A DNA stretch of 64,000 bases from Stappia sp. BW2 (GTDB lineage Bacteria > Pseudomonadota > Alphaproteobacteria > Rhizobiales > Stappiaceae). Below the pieces are notes generated by a model. It had not been told where the DNA came from. It worked only from the letters and a program-made list of their open reading frames with translations, and did no database searches. Positions 35,888 to 44,645 of the stretch are shown one piece after another. Both the position numbers and the translations under genes were made by a program. Positions within the stretch are counted from its first letter, which is position 1. Every line of letters starts with the position of its first letter. Location of the stretch: contig NZ_VIRG01000070.1 in assembly GCF_008107695.1 (NCBI RefSeq), positions 496,001 to 560,000 on the forward strand, in the 5' to 3' direction.

Positions 35888-37063
35888 TTAGTTGAAGAGT
35901 GCCTGGCGCTCTGCTTCGGAGAGCTGTTTTAGCGGGTCTTCGCTATCTTCTCCGGCGACTTCCTCAGTCAGTTCCCACTCTGCATCGGCTTCGGCTTCAG
36001 CTTCGTCGTGGGATTCGTCGGCCGTTTCACTGACTTCGCTGTCGAACAGGGCTTCGATGGCAGCTTCATCCAGAGTGCTTTCGGGATCTTCAGCGGCGAG
36101 TTCAGTGTCGTCTTCTTCTTCCTCTGCAGCGGGAGCAGAGGCAAACATGTCGTCGATGGCTGCAGCGTCCATCGGCTCATCGCCGCCAGCCATGATGGCA
36201 TCGACATCCGTCTCGGACGCCATGATGGCATCTACGTCGGTACCGGACGCCATGATCGCGTCAACATCGGCCGCGCTGGCGTGGGATGCGGCTTTGGGCG
36301 CTTCCTCGTCAGTCCCGGTTTCCTTCAGCGCAGCGTCGAAAACGTCGTTGCTGACGGACATCAGTTCATCGACGTTGGTCTGGGAAACGCCGCCGGCAAG
36401 CTGGGGACCGTTCAGGAGATGTGCATCCGGACGTTCGTCGACGGGACCGGCCGTCGCGTCGGCGTCCATTTCTTCGATGCCCCAGATGTTGATCATCAGG
36501 TTGATGCGGCTTTCAAGGTAACGCAGCACCTGCACAACCTTGTTCGTCCGCTGGCCGGTCAGATCCTGGAAGGAGCAGGCCATGAAGATTTCGGTTGCCT
36601 TGGCGTCGATGTCGTCGCAAACCGCGTCTTCGGCGCCGTTCTCGCGCAGAATCCATGCCTTTTCCTGGATCTGTTCGGCAGCTTCCAGGATGGATTGGGT
36701 TGCCCCTTCGGTCTGGGTGACGATGGCATCGAGTTCGTGAGAGGCGTCGACAAAGCGATTGCTTTCCTCGCCTTCTGCCTTGATGTTGGCAATCTCCGAC
36801 TTGGTGCGCTCGATGGCCTCGTGCATGTCCGCGATGTCGAGACGGATCGTGTCGAGGTCCGGCACCTTGCGTTGCCGGGTCATCATTTTCTCTAGCCGAC
36901 CAATCGCAGTCAGGATCTCGGTTGTTTCCGGTGTCTTGTTGCGATTGAGAAACTCTTTCAAGAACCTGCGCCCGCGATCGGACTCCATCAGGGTCTGTTC
37001 GAGAGTCTGGTATTCGGCTTCGCCGATCGGCTCCGGTTGTTCCTGTGCTGCTGCCGCTTTCAT
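35888..37063 (-). CDS. CheZ-like CheY-P phosphatase with long motif-rich acidic tail
   Basis: Protein of 391 residues. Residues 1-200 are helical and contain the CheZ catalytic motif SFQDLTGQRTNKVVQVLRYLE (D167 and Q171 match the E. coli D143/Q147 pair). Residues 200-391 are acidic and low-complexity, and carry seven short motifs resembling the CheY-P-binding ends of CheZ (QVDDLLDS) and FliM (LSQAEIDALL): SQTNVDELMS (227-236), DVDAIMAS (266-273), DVDAIMAS (276-283), DVDAIMAG (286-293), AIDDMFAS (302-309), AIEALFDS (335-342) and LSEAERQALFN (381-391). Multivalent CheY binding is inference. E. coli CheZ has 214 residues, so the tail is a large extension. Confidence 0.85.
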   Translation of the reverse strand: MKAAAAQEQPEPIGEAEYQTLEQTLMESDRGRRFLKEFLNRNKTPETTEILTAIGRLEKMMTRQRKVPDLDTIRLDIADMHEAIERTKSEIANIKAEGEESNRFVDASHELDAIVTQTEGATQSILEAAEQIQEKAWILRENGAEDAVCDDIDAKATEIFMACSFQDLTGQRTNKVVQVLRYLESRINLMINIWGIEEMDADATAGPVDERPDAHLLNGPQLAGGVSQTNVDELMSVSNDVFDAALKETGTDEEAPKAASHASAADVDAIMASGTDVDAIMASETDVDAIMAGGDEPMDAAAIDDMFASAPAAEEEEDDTELAAEDPESTLDEAAIEALFDSEVSETADESHDEAEAEADAEWELTEEVAGEDSEDPLKQLSEAERQALFN

Positions 37064-37182
37064 ATGGACGCGCTTCTCAACTTGCCTAAGTGTCGTTTAT
37101 TGCCGTAACACGGACAACTTCGCTCTAAGGTAAGGCGTAAATCGTTAACATCCTTTTAGGGCAGTCCCACGCCCGGTATCCC

Positions 37183-38373
37183 ATGTCGCTCGACCGTTCC
37201 AGTATCAGCAGCCGTGTCTCGGCCCTGTTTGCCAGCCACTTCTTCGGCGTCGGCTTGTTTCTGCCGTTTTTTCCGGTCGTCCTCGGGTTTCGCGGGCTGA
37301 CGGCCGCTGAAATCGGATTTGTTCTGGGGATAGGCACCATTGCCCGTATCGCAGCAAGCCCGCTTCTGTCGAATCTCTCCGACCGCACCGGTCAGCGCCG
37401 TCTTTCAATTCTGATCTATGCTCTGGCGGCAGCAGTCTTCATCGGGCTTTACTTTCTTCCCCTGGGCCTTGTGTTTCTGTCCATTGCGGTGATCGGCTAC
37501 ATGGTCATGAATGCACCTGTGGTGCCGCTCAGCGATGCCTATGCGCTGGATGTCCAGCGCAATACCGGGGCTGATTATGCCCGCATGCGGCTTTGGGGCT
37601 CGGCCGGTTTTGTGGTTGCCAGCATTGTCGGAGGTTCTCTGGCCGCGGAAGCCACGTCGTGGCTCATCGTGGTTGCCGTGGGTCTGGCCTCTCTCGCAAC
37701 AGGTGCTGTTGCCATGTCGCTGCCTCGTCAAAAGCGGCGTAAAGCGCCTGGCGGGTCAGAGAAGGAGAGCGGGACTGGCGCTGGGGACGACGACAAGGAC
37801 ACGCCGTTCAAAAGCGTCTGGTTCTGGCCGTTGCTGGTGGTGCTCGGCCTTTACCAGGCGAGCCACTCGGCCTTTTACGGCTTCGGAACGCTCTATTGGC
37901 AGGCCATGGACGTTCCTGATTTTGCCATTGGTCTCTTGTGGGCAACGGGCGTTGCGGCTGAAATCGCCTTGTTCACGGTTGCCGGAAAGGTGGCGCAACG
38001 GTTCGATCCGCCGGTCTTTCTGCTGGCAGCAGGTACGGCGGCCACCGTCCGGTGGCTTCTGTTTCCCTTCGCCGAGACGGTGCCTGCCATGGCTGCCCTC
38101 CAGACCTTGCACGGCCTTTCTTTCGGCGCGGCGCATCTGGGGGCCGTTGCGATTCTTGCGCGCGTCGTGCCCAGCCGGTGGGCGGGAACGGGGCAGGGGC
38201 TGCTGGCAACGTCCGTTGGCATTCAGATGGCAATCGGTCTCAGTATTTCCGGTGCCCTTTACGAGATCAATCCGAACTGGCCCTTTTTCCTGATGGCTGT
38301 GATCGCGGCCATCGGCACACTGTTGACGCTGGCATTGACGCCGATGCTGCGAAGGCGCATGGCGGCGGAGTGA
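37183..38373 (+). CDS. MFS transporter (MFS_1-like / HcaT-type)
   Basis: Inner-membrane carrier of 396 residues with 12 predicted helices and a charged central loop (about 186-208, QKRRKAPGGSEKESGTGAG). It resembles the nucleoside/3-phenylpropionate branch of the major facilitator superfamily: FFGVGLFLPFFPVVLGFRGL opens the protein and FGTLYWQAMDVPDFAIGLLWA starts the second half. Substrate unknown. It is divergent from the CheZ-like gene with a 119-bp gap. Confidence 0.82.
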   Translation: MSLDRSSISSRVSALFASHFFGVGLFLPFFPVVLGFRGLTAAEIGFVLGIGTIARIAASPLLSNLSDRTGQRRLSILIYALAAAVFIGLYFLPLGLVFLSIAVIGYMVMNAPVVPLSDAYALDVQRNTGADYARMRLWGSAGFVVASIVGGSLAAEATSWLIVVAVGLASLATGAVAMSLPRQKRRKAPGGSEKESGTGAGDDDKDTPFKSVWFWPLLVVLGLYQASHSAFYGFGTLYWQAMDVPDFAIGLLWATGVAAEIALFTVAGKVAQRFDPPVFLLAAGTAATVRWLLFPFAETVPAMAALQTLHGLSFGAAHLGAVAILARVVPSRWAGTGQGLLATSVGIQMAIGLSISGALYEINPNWPFFLMAVIAAIGTLLTLALTPMLRRRMAAE

Positions 38374-38481
38374 GATCGCTCCACTTGACCTTCAAGGCGG
38401 CATCCGTTGGCTTTTGACTGACGATCATCTTTGAAACGCAGATGTCTCTGTGCTTCCGAAATTCAGGATTCGCAGGCCAAC

Positions 38482-38520
38482 AAAAAACGCCGGTCCCAGA
38501 TCAGGGAAACCGGCGTTTTT
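38482..38520. terminator. Bidirectional intrinsic terminator
   Basis: AAAAAACGCCGGT (38482-38494) pairs with ACCGGCGTTTTT (38509-38520) between the convergent MFS and dgcA genes. Confidence 0.9.
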
Positions 38521-38542
38521 CTTTTCCATACAGGCTTTTGCC

Positions 38543-39526
38543 TTACCCCCACAGCTCCGGCAGGGGCGGGAAAAGGGTGCTGCCTTCAAACTTCAGACCC
38601 GGCGAGCGGTCCTCGGCCAGCAGGAGTGGCCCGTCGAGGTCGACGAAATCCGCCTTCTGCGCGATCAGCACCGCCGGTGCCATGGCCAGAGACGTGCCAA
38701 CCATACAGCCGACCATGATTTTCAGATCCTGGGCGCGCGCATCTTCGACAAGTTTCAGCGCGGCCGTCAGGCCGCCTGCCTTGTCGAGCTTGATGTTGAC
38801 CGCATCATACTTCGCCCGCAATCCGTCGATGCTCTTGCCCGGATGGAGGCTTTCGTCGGCGCAGATCACCACACTCCGTTCGAGCCCTGCGAGAAGATCG
38901 TCGTTCTTGGAAGGGAGCGGCTGTTCGATCAGGGCAACGCCTGCCGTCTGGCAGGCAGCCATGTTTGTTTCAAAACAGCTTTCGTCCCAGGCTTCGTTTG
39001 CGTCGACGATCAGGGTGCTGTCGGGGGCAGCAAGGCGCACGGCAGCAATCCGCTCGTCGTCACCGGGGCCGGCAAGCTTGACCTTCAAGAGTGGACGATG
39101 CGCTGCTGCGCGGGTCTTTTCAGCCATCTTTTCCGGCGTGTCGACGCTGATGGTGAAGGCCGTCGTGACCGGTTTCAGCGTGCCGAAACCGGCAATGTCT
39201 GTTGCCGCTTTTCCGGAACGCTTGGCTTCCAGGTCCCAAAGGGCGCAGTCGACGGCATTGCGGGCTGCTCCTGCAGGCATAGCCTCCAGAAGCTCTTCCC
39301 GGCTGAGGCCGTTTTTCAGAAGGGGGGCGATTTCCTCGATCTGTGTCTGCACGGTTTCAAGCGATTCGCCGTAACGCGGATAGGGCACGCATTCGCCATG
39401 GCCGGTCGCGGAGCCATCGTTCAGGGTAACGACGACTACCTGGGCATGGGTGCGGGTCTCGCGGGAGATCTTGAAACCTCCCGCGATTTCGAAGCGCTGT
39501 GCCTCGATGTTGACCTCAAGGCTCAT
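38543..39526 (-). CDS. dgcA: Enolase-superfamily epimerase, DgcA-type (N-acetyl-D-glutamate racemase)
   Basis: Enzyme of 327 residues of the dipeptide-epimerase/muconate-cycloisomerase group. Catalytic lysines lie in LLKVKLAG (K148, K150) and NIKLDKAGG (K246), and metal ligands in VDANEAW (D175), LIEQPLP (E201) and ICADESL (D224). Alone it would be called L-Ala-D/L-Glu epimerase. Its four-base overlap with a DUF1611 gene points to the DgcN-DgcA route for D-glutamate catabolism, in which DgcA racemises the N-acetylated product. No transporter or DgcR-type activator is adjacent. Confidence 0.85.
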   Translation of the reverse strand: MSLEVNIEAQRFEIAGGFKISRETRTHAQVVVVTLNDGSATGHGECVPYPRYGESLETVQTQIEEIAPLLKNGLSREELLEAMPAGAARNAVDCALWDLEAKRSGKAATDIAGFGTLKPVTTAFTISVDTPEKMAEKTRAAAHRPLLKVKLAGPGDDERIAAVRLAAPDSTLIVDANEAWDESCFETNMAACQTAGVALIEQPLPSKNDDLLAGLERSVVICADESLHPGKSIDGLRAKYDAVNIKLDKAGGLTAALKLVEDARAQDLKIMVGCMVGTSLAMAPAVLIAQKADFVDLDGPLLLAEDRSPGLKFEGSTLFPPLPELWG

Positions 39527-40536
39527 GGCGCACCGAACTCTGCCGAAACCTTGTCGACGATGGCTTCCATGCCGTAGCGGACCGGATCGGTTGCAGGCAG
39601 GCCGTGCTTTTCGCCGATCTTGGCCAGATACGCGAGGGCCTCGTCTTCACCAAGCGCAGTGGTGTTGACGGCAATGCCGACGCAGCGGATGTCCGGATTG
39701 GTCAGTTTTCCGCAGGCAATGGTCATGTCGATAACCTGCTGGATCGTCGGCAGCGGCGTTTCGACACCGCGCATCTTGGTGCGGGTCGGTTCGTGGCAGA
39801 CGATGAAACCGTCCGGCTGGGAGCCATGCAGAAGGCCAAGCGTGACCCCGGCGAAGGACGGGTGAAACAGCGAGCCCTGGCCTTCGATGATCTGCCAGTG
39901 ATCGGGATCGGTCTCGGGCGAGATCCATTCGGCGGCGCCGGAAATGAAGTCGGCAATCACCGCGTCGAGTGCGACGCCGCGGCCGGAAATGAACACACCG
40001 GTCTGGCCGGTCGCGCAGAAGGTGCTGGAAAAGCCGCGGTCGTTCATGGCCTTGTCCATGGCGAGGGCAGTGTATTTCTTGCCGACGGAACAATCGGTGC
40101 CGACGGCCAGAATGCGTTTGCCGGCGCGTTTGGTGCCCTTGCCGGTGGCAAAGGCCATGTCATTGTGGCGCACGTCGTGAAGCAGGCGGCCGTTGCGTTC
40201 TGCGGCTTCCCTGATCGCAGGCACGCTGGCAAGGCGCACATGCAGGCCGGACGCCACATCCATACCGGCATCGAGAGCCTCGACAACAGATTCGACCCAA
40301 TGCTCCGGCAAGCGGCCTCCGGCGTTCACGGCGCCGATGATGAAAGTCTTGGCGCCAGCGTCCGCCCCTTCTGCAATCGACATGTCGGTAAGGCCGGTGT
40401 CGGCGGCGCAGCCGGGCAGGCGGACCTGGCCCAGGCACCAGTCCTTGCGCCAGTCTACAATGCCAATGGCGGTCTTGGCGGCAAGGGCGTCGGGAACATC
40501 ACCGAGAAACAACAGGTAAGGACGTGCGATTTCCAT
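39523..40536 (-). CDS. dgcN: DUF1611 protein, DgcN-type D-glutamate N-acetyltransferase
   Basis: Protein of 337 residues of the DUF1611 family. An N-terminal Rossmann-like domain (PYLLFLGDVPDALAAKTAIG) precedes a P-loop domain with Walker A-like VGTDCSVGKKYTALA (near residue 145) and IIEGQGSLFHPSF. In the described D-glutamate pathway DgcN acetylates D-glutamate, the product then going to DgcA. Start at 40536 (MEIARPYLLFLGDV) is family-typical although the ribosome site is weak. Its stop overlaps the dgcA start (ATGA). Confidence 0.85.
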   Translation of the reverse strand: MEIARPYLLFLGDVPDALAAKTAIGIVDWRKDWCLGQVRLPGCAADTGLTDMSIAEGADAGAKTFIIGAVNAGGRLPEHWVESVVEALDAGMDVASGLHVRLASVPAIREAAERNGRLLHDVRHNDMAFATGKGTKRAGKRILAVGTDCSVGKKYTALAMDKAMNDRGFSSTFCATGQTGVFISGRGVALDAVIADFISGAAEWISPETDPDHWQIIEGQGSLFHPSFAGVTLGLLHGSQPDGFIVCHEPTRTKMRGVETPLPTIQQVIDMTIACGKLTNPDIRCVGIAVNTTALGEDEALAYLAKIGEKHGLPATDPVRYGMEAIVDKVSAEFGAP

Positions 40537-40662
40537 GGATAGAGCTTTCAAGTGTCTACTGGAGGGAGGTACCAACTTCATGGTGAATGACGGTTGGTAT
40601 TGAACTTCTCCATCAGGTATACGGGGGATGGTGAACCAGCGGCAAGAGGGCAGCCAGCCGGA

Positions 40663-41811
40663 ATGGCATTCTTGGAAAAAAACATTGCGCCGGAATCGGC
40701 TCTGAAGGCAGACGGGTCGGATAAACAGTACCTTGCCCTTTCAGGTGACTGGACCATCAGCACCATTGCCGACGCCGAGAAACAGCTGAAAAGTCTGTCT
40801 CTCGACAAGAAACGGCTCACCTGTATCGATGTTTCCAAGATCGAACATCTGGACACCAGCGGTGCATGGCTGATCCATCGCACGCGTGGGCATCTGGAAT
40901 TCGAGGGACGCAGGGTTGGCCTGACCGGTGTCTCCGATGTTCGAAAGACTCTGTTCCAGGAGATAGAGAACCACCATCCGCCGAGCTGGAAGCCGGATCC
41001 GGGCGGGTTGTCCGTTGTCGGCTTTCTGGAAGCCACCGGCCGGCAGATGGTCGGCGTTTATAAAGACGCCTTGGCGATGCTGCACATTCTCGGGTCGCTC
41101 GGCCTGGTTCTGTCGACAGTTCTTCTTGTGCCTAAACGCCTGCGCAGCATATCGATTGCGGTTCAGTTCGACCGGAGTTGCATCGGCGCGGTGCCTATCG
41201 TGGCGCTGATGAGTTTTCTCATCGGAGCTATCATCTCGCAGCAGGGCGGCTTCTATCTGAAGCAGTTCGGGGCCGACATTTTCGTCGTCGACCTTGCCGG
41301 CATTCTGGTTCTGCGGGAAATCGGGGTGATTCTGACCGCTATCATGGTGGCAGGCCGCTCGGGGTCCGCCTTTACGGCGGAACTGGGGTCCATGCGGATG
41401 CAGGAAGAAGTCGACGCGCTGCATGTGATTGGCCTCAGCGTGACCGAAGTCCTGGTGCTGCCGCGCATTCTGGCGCTGATGATTGCGCTGCCCATCCTGA
41501 CCTTCGTTTCCGACGTTTCGGCTCTCTTCGGCTCGGGAATCGTGACCTGGGCATATCTTGATATTCCGCCTGCGGCCTTTCTGACGCAGTTGCAGGCGGC
41601 CATCACCATCAATACGCTGATCGTCGGACTGGTAAAGGCGCCCTTCATGGCGCTGATCGTCGGCCTGATTGCCTGTGTAGAGGGGCTGAAGGTCGAAGGC
41701 TCGTCCGAATCTCTTGGCCGTCACACGACCATGTCGGTGGTGAAGGCCATTTTCCTTGTCATCGTGGTGGATGGTTTCTTCGCCATTTTCTTTGCCGCGA
41801 TTGGAGTTTGA
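40663..41811 (+). CDS. mlaE: MlaE-type ABC permease with N-terminal STAS domain
   Basis: Inner-membrane protein of 382 residues. Residues 20-110 form a STAS domain (YLALSGDWTISTIADAEKQL; IDVSKIEHLDTSGAWLI), which in E. coli is the separate MlaB. Residues 130-382 form the MlaE permease (VALMSFLIGAIISQQG; ELGSMRMQEEVDALHVIG). The fused protein thus combines two Mla subunits. The role is retrograde or anterograde lipid transport between membranes. Start at 40663 is a choice; TTG at 40594 in frame is possible. First of a four-gene operon. Confidence 0.88.
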   Translation: MAFLEKNIAPESALKADGSDKQYLALSGDWTISTIADAEKQLKSLSLDKKRLTCIDVSKIEHLDTSGAWLIHRTRGHLEFEGRRVGLTGVSDVRKTLFQEIENHHPPSWKPDPGGLSVVGFLEATGRQMVGVYKDALAMLHILGSLGLVLSTVLLVPKRLRSISIAVQFDRSCIGAVPIVALMSFLIGAIISQQGGFYLKQFGADIFVVDLAGILVLREIGVILTAIMVAGRSGSAFTAELGSMRMQEEVDALHVIGLSVTEVLVLPRILALMIALPILTFVSDVSALFGSGIVTWAYLDIPPAAFLTQLQAAITINTLIVGLVKAPFMALIVGLIACVEGLKVEGSSESLGRHTTMSVVKAIFLVIVVDGFFAIFFAAIGV

Positions 41812-41818
41812 CCAGCCG

Positions 41819-42628
41819 ATGACGCAAAGCCAGAGCGAGACGCCTGAAAAAGAGACAGCCGCGACGGGTGAGGAGTCGGACAACGTCCTGTCGGTGCGCG
41901 ACATCACCGTCGGATTCGGTTCCAAGATCGTCCTGAAGGATCTCGACCTGGATGTGCGCCGGGGCGAAGTGCTCGGATTCGTGGGTGGGTCGGGTACCGG
42001 CAAATCGGTGTTGATGCGCACAATCCTGGGCCTGACGCCGCGGCGAAGCGGCAAGATATCTGTTTTCGGGCACGACCTGTCGACTGCAAGCCGGCAGGAG
42101 CGCACGGCCATCGAGCGCCGCTGGGGCGTGCTTTTTCAGCAAGGGGCGCTGTTTTCGTCCCTGTCGGTCAAACAGAACATTCAGGTGCCCATGCGGGAAC
42201 ACCTGAAGCTTTCGCCGCAGCTGATGGATGAACTCGCAACCTTGAAGCTCGAACTTGTCGGACTGCCGCAAGATGCCGGCGACAAGCTTCCCTCTGAGCT
42301 TTCCGGAGGCATGGTCAAACGGGCGAGCCTGGCCCGTGCCCTTGCACTCGATCCGGATTTGGTGTTTCTGGACGAGCCGACGTCCGGGCTCGATCCGATC
42401 GGAGCGGCGGCCTTTGATTCGCTTATCGCAAATCTCAGTTCGACCCTCGGATTGACCGTTTATATGGTCACCCATGATCTTGATAGTTTGCATTCTATCT
42501 GTGATCGGGTTGCTGTTCTTGGGAAAAAGCGTGTTCTGGCCATCGGAACGATGGACGACATGATGAAAAATGATGATCCCTGGATTAAATCTTACTTCAG
42601 GGGTGAACGTGCCCTACGCCGAGCATAG
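41819..42628 (+). CDS. mlaF: MlaF-type ABC transporter ATP-binding protein
   Basis: ATPase of 269 residues. Walker A is GGSGTGKSV, the signature ELSGGMVKRASLARALALDP, and Walker B LVFLDEPTSGLDPIG; the methionine-containing signature is typical of MlaF. A 25-residue acidic N-terminal extension is present. The gene starts seven bases after the mlaE stop. It drives phospholipid movement by the MlaE permease. Confidence 0.9.
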   Translation: MTQSQSETPEKETAATGEESDNVLSVRDITVGFGSKIVLKDLDLDVRRGEVLGFVGGSGTGKSVLMRTILGLTPRRSGKISVFGHDLSTASRQERTAIERRWGVLFQQGALFSSLSVKQNIQVPMREHLKLSPQLMDELATLKLELVGLPQDAGDKLPSELSGGMVKRASLARALALDPDLVFLDEPTSGLDPIGAAAFDSLIANLSSTLGLTVYMVTHDLDSLHSICDRVAVLGKKRVLAIGTMDDMMKNDDPWIKSYFRGERALRRA

Positions 42629-42638
42629 GTTGGACTGA

Positions 42639-44645
42639 ATGGAAACCCGCGCGAACTATATCCTGATCGGTGCCTTCATGGTGGCAGTCCTGATCGGTGC
42701 GTTCGGTTTTGTGTATTGGCTCGCCGTTACTTCGGAATCCAGGCAGAACGTTGAACTGAAGGTCGTCTATCCTGGACCGGTGACAGGTCTTCCCGTAGGC
42801 GGGCAGGTGCTGTTCAACGGCATCAAGGTCGGCGATGTGAAGTCGCTGGATTTTGCTCCGGGCGATCCGACCAAGGTTGTGGCCACCGTCGGGATCAGAC
42901 CCTCCACGCCTTTGCATGAAGACACCAAGGCAACGCTTAATTTCACCGGCCTGACGGGTGTCGCCTATGTCGATCTCAGTGGCGGGTCCTCAGAATCGCC
43001 TCTCTTGCTCAATGCGGATGGCGATCAGGACGAGGACAATATTCCGGTCATCTATGCCGAACGGTCCTTCTTCGACGATATCGTCGATGGCGCGCGCGAT
43101 GTGTTGAAGCGTGCAGATACCACCATGAAGACGGTTGATGACCTGCTCAAGGACAACGGACCGGCGATCACCGAGATCGTCAACAATGCCGAGACATTTT
43201 CCGCCGCGCTGGCTGCCAACTCCGATGGCGTGAAGGATTTCATGGCCAGCATCGGCAAGGCATCGGACTCATTCTCCAGCCTGTCCGGCCGTCTTGAGAC
43301 GCTAGTGCAGGAAGGCGAGCGCCTTCTGGCCGCCGTCCCGTCCGACAAGGTGACCGTCATTGTGGATGATCTGTCGAAATTTTCCGCAAGCCTTGGCAAG
43401 GCCAGCGGCGACATTGATCTTCTGATGGCGGACGCGCAGCGTGCGGCGAAGGAATTGGAAACCTTCACGGTGAACCTGAACGAAGGGCTGGATCGCGTTC
43501 ACAAGATCGTCGGCGCCGTGAATCCTGAAGACGTTCAGAAGGTGGTGCAAGGGGCTGCTGCCCTTGGCGAGGTACTGCAGAACCGGACTGGCGATATCGA
43601 CAAGCTGATCTCTTCCACCAGCGAAACCATGCAGAACGTCAATTCGGTGGTCGAGACGATCAGTGCCCAGGAAGGTGCGATCAAGGATATCGTGCAGGGC
43701 GGGCGTGAAGTCGTGGTCAAGGTGGATGCCATCATGACACGCGGCGTGGAAATCGCTTCTGCCATTGATCCGCTCAAGGTTGAGCAGGTGGTTGCCTCTG
43801 TCAGCACGTTCACCGACAGCCTCAACGTATCGCTGGGCAAGGTCGATAACCTGGTGGCGAGTGTCGATCCGGAAAAGGTCAGCAAGGCCGTCGACAACGT
43901 TTCCAGCATCATCGACAACTTCAACACGCAGCAGAGCCAGATCAACGAGATCATCGCTTCCACCAAGTCCACCGTTCAGAACTTCGAGGCCGTATCGGCA
44001 ACGGTTCGCGGCCAGGATGACCGGATCGCAGCGCTGATCACTGATGTTCAGGCGGCGGCGGAACGCTTCGCAACGACGCTTCAGACCGCAAACGACCTGA
44101 TGAAGGCCGTGGATCCGGAAAAGGTCGCGAATATCGTCGGTTCAGTCGAGACGGCGACCTCAGGTCTTGCGAATCCGGATGACGGCATTCCGGCCATTCT
44201 GGAAAGCGCCCGAAAGGCAGCAGACAACGTTCAGCAGATGACGGAAAATCTGTCCAGACGGACACCTGATGTCGACCAGATCATCACCGATGCCAAGCAG
44301 ATGACCGCAACGCTGAATTCCACGTCTGTTCGTGTCGAAAGCCTGGTGGAGAAGGTTTCCACCATGGTTGATGGCGATGGCGAGGGCCTGATCAAGGAAG
44401 CGACACTGGCCGCGCAGGCGATCCGCAAGGTTGCGGTTGCCTTCGAAAGCCGGGCGGATGCGATTGCGGGCGGGCTGTCCAAGTTTGCCACTCAGGGCTC
44501 CGCAGATTTCAGCGCGGCACTTGGGCAGGTCAACCGGACACTGATTTCGATCCAGCGGGCAGCGGAAAGCTTTGAGCGCAATCCGAACCGGATCATCTTC
44601 GGAGGTGAGGATGTGCCGACCTATAACGGTGGGCGGCGCCGATGA
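42639..44645 (+). CDS. mlaD: MlaD/MCE-domain protein with long helical extension
   Basis: Protein of 668 residues anchored by one N-terminal helix (8-30). A single MCE domain (about 39-116, LPVGGQVLFNGIKVGDV) is followed by some 540 mostly helical residues. A motif like VDPEKVxxxVxxVxxxxxxL recurs at 233, 294, 376, 409 and 491, that is V-P-S-D-K, V-N-P-E-D, I-D-P-L-K, V-D-P-E-K and V-D-P-E-K starts. The end (ERNPNRIIFGG) is common in this family. E. coli MlaD has about 183 residues, so this is an extended tunnel- or needle-like form closer in size to PqiB/YebT but with one MCE domain. Confidence 0.88.
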   Translation: METRANYILIGAFMVAVLIGAFGFVYWLAVTSESRQNVELKVVYPGPVTGLPVGGQVLFNGIKVGDVKSLDFAPGDPTKVVATVGIRPSTPLHEDTKATLNFTGLTGVAYVDLSGGSSESPLLLNADGDQDEDNIPVIYAERSFFDDIVDGARDVLKRADTTMKTVDDLLKDNGPAITEIVNNAETFSAALAANSDGVKDFMASIGKASDSFSSLSGRLETLVQEGERLLAAVPSDKVTVIVDDLSKFSASLGKASGDIDLLMADAQRAAKELETFTVNLNEGLDRVHKIVGAVNPEDVQKVVQGAAALGEVLQNRTGDIDKLISSTSETMQNVNSVVETISAQEGAIKDIVQGGREVVVKVDAIMTRGVEIASAIDPLKVEQVVASVSTFTDSLNVSLGKVDNLVASVDPEKVSKAVDNVSSIIDNFNTQQSQINEIIASTKSTVQNFEAVSATVRGQDDRIAALITDVQAAAERFATTLQTANDLMKAVDPEKVANIVGSVETATSGLANPDDGIPAILESARKAADNVQQMTENLSRRTPDVDQIITDAKQMTATLNSTSVRVESLVEKVSTMVDGDGEGLIKEATLAAQAIRKVAVAFESRADAIAGGLSKFATQGSADFSAALGQVNRTLISIQRAAESFERNPNRIIFGGEDVPTYNGGRRR

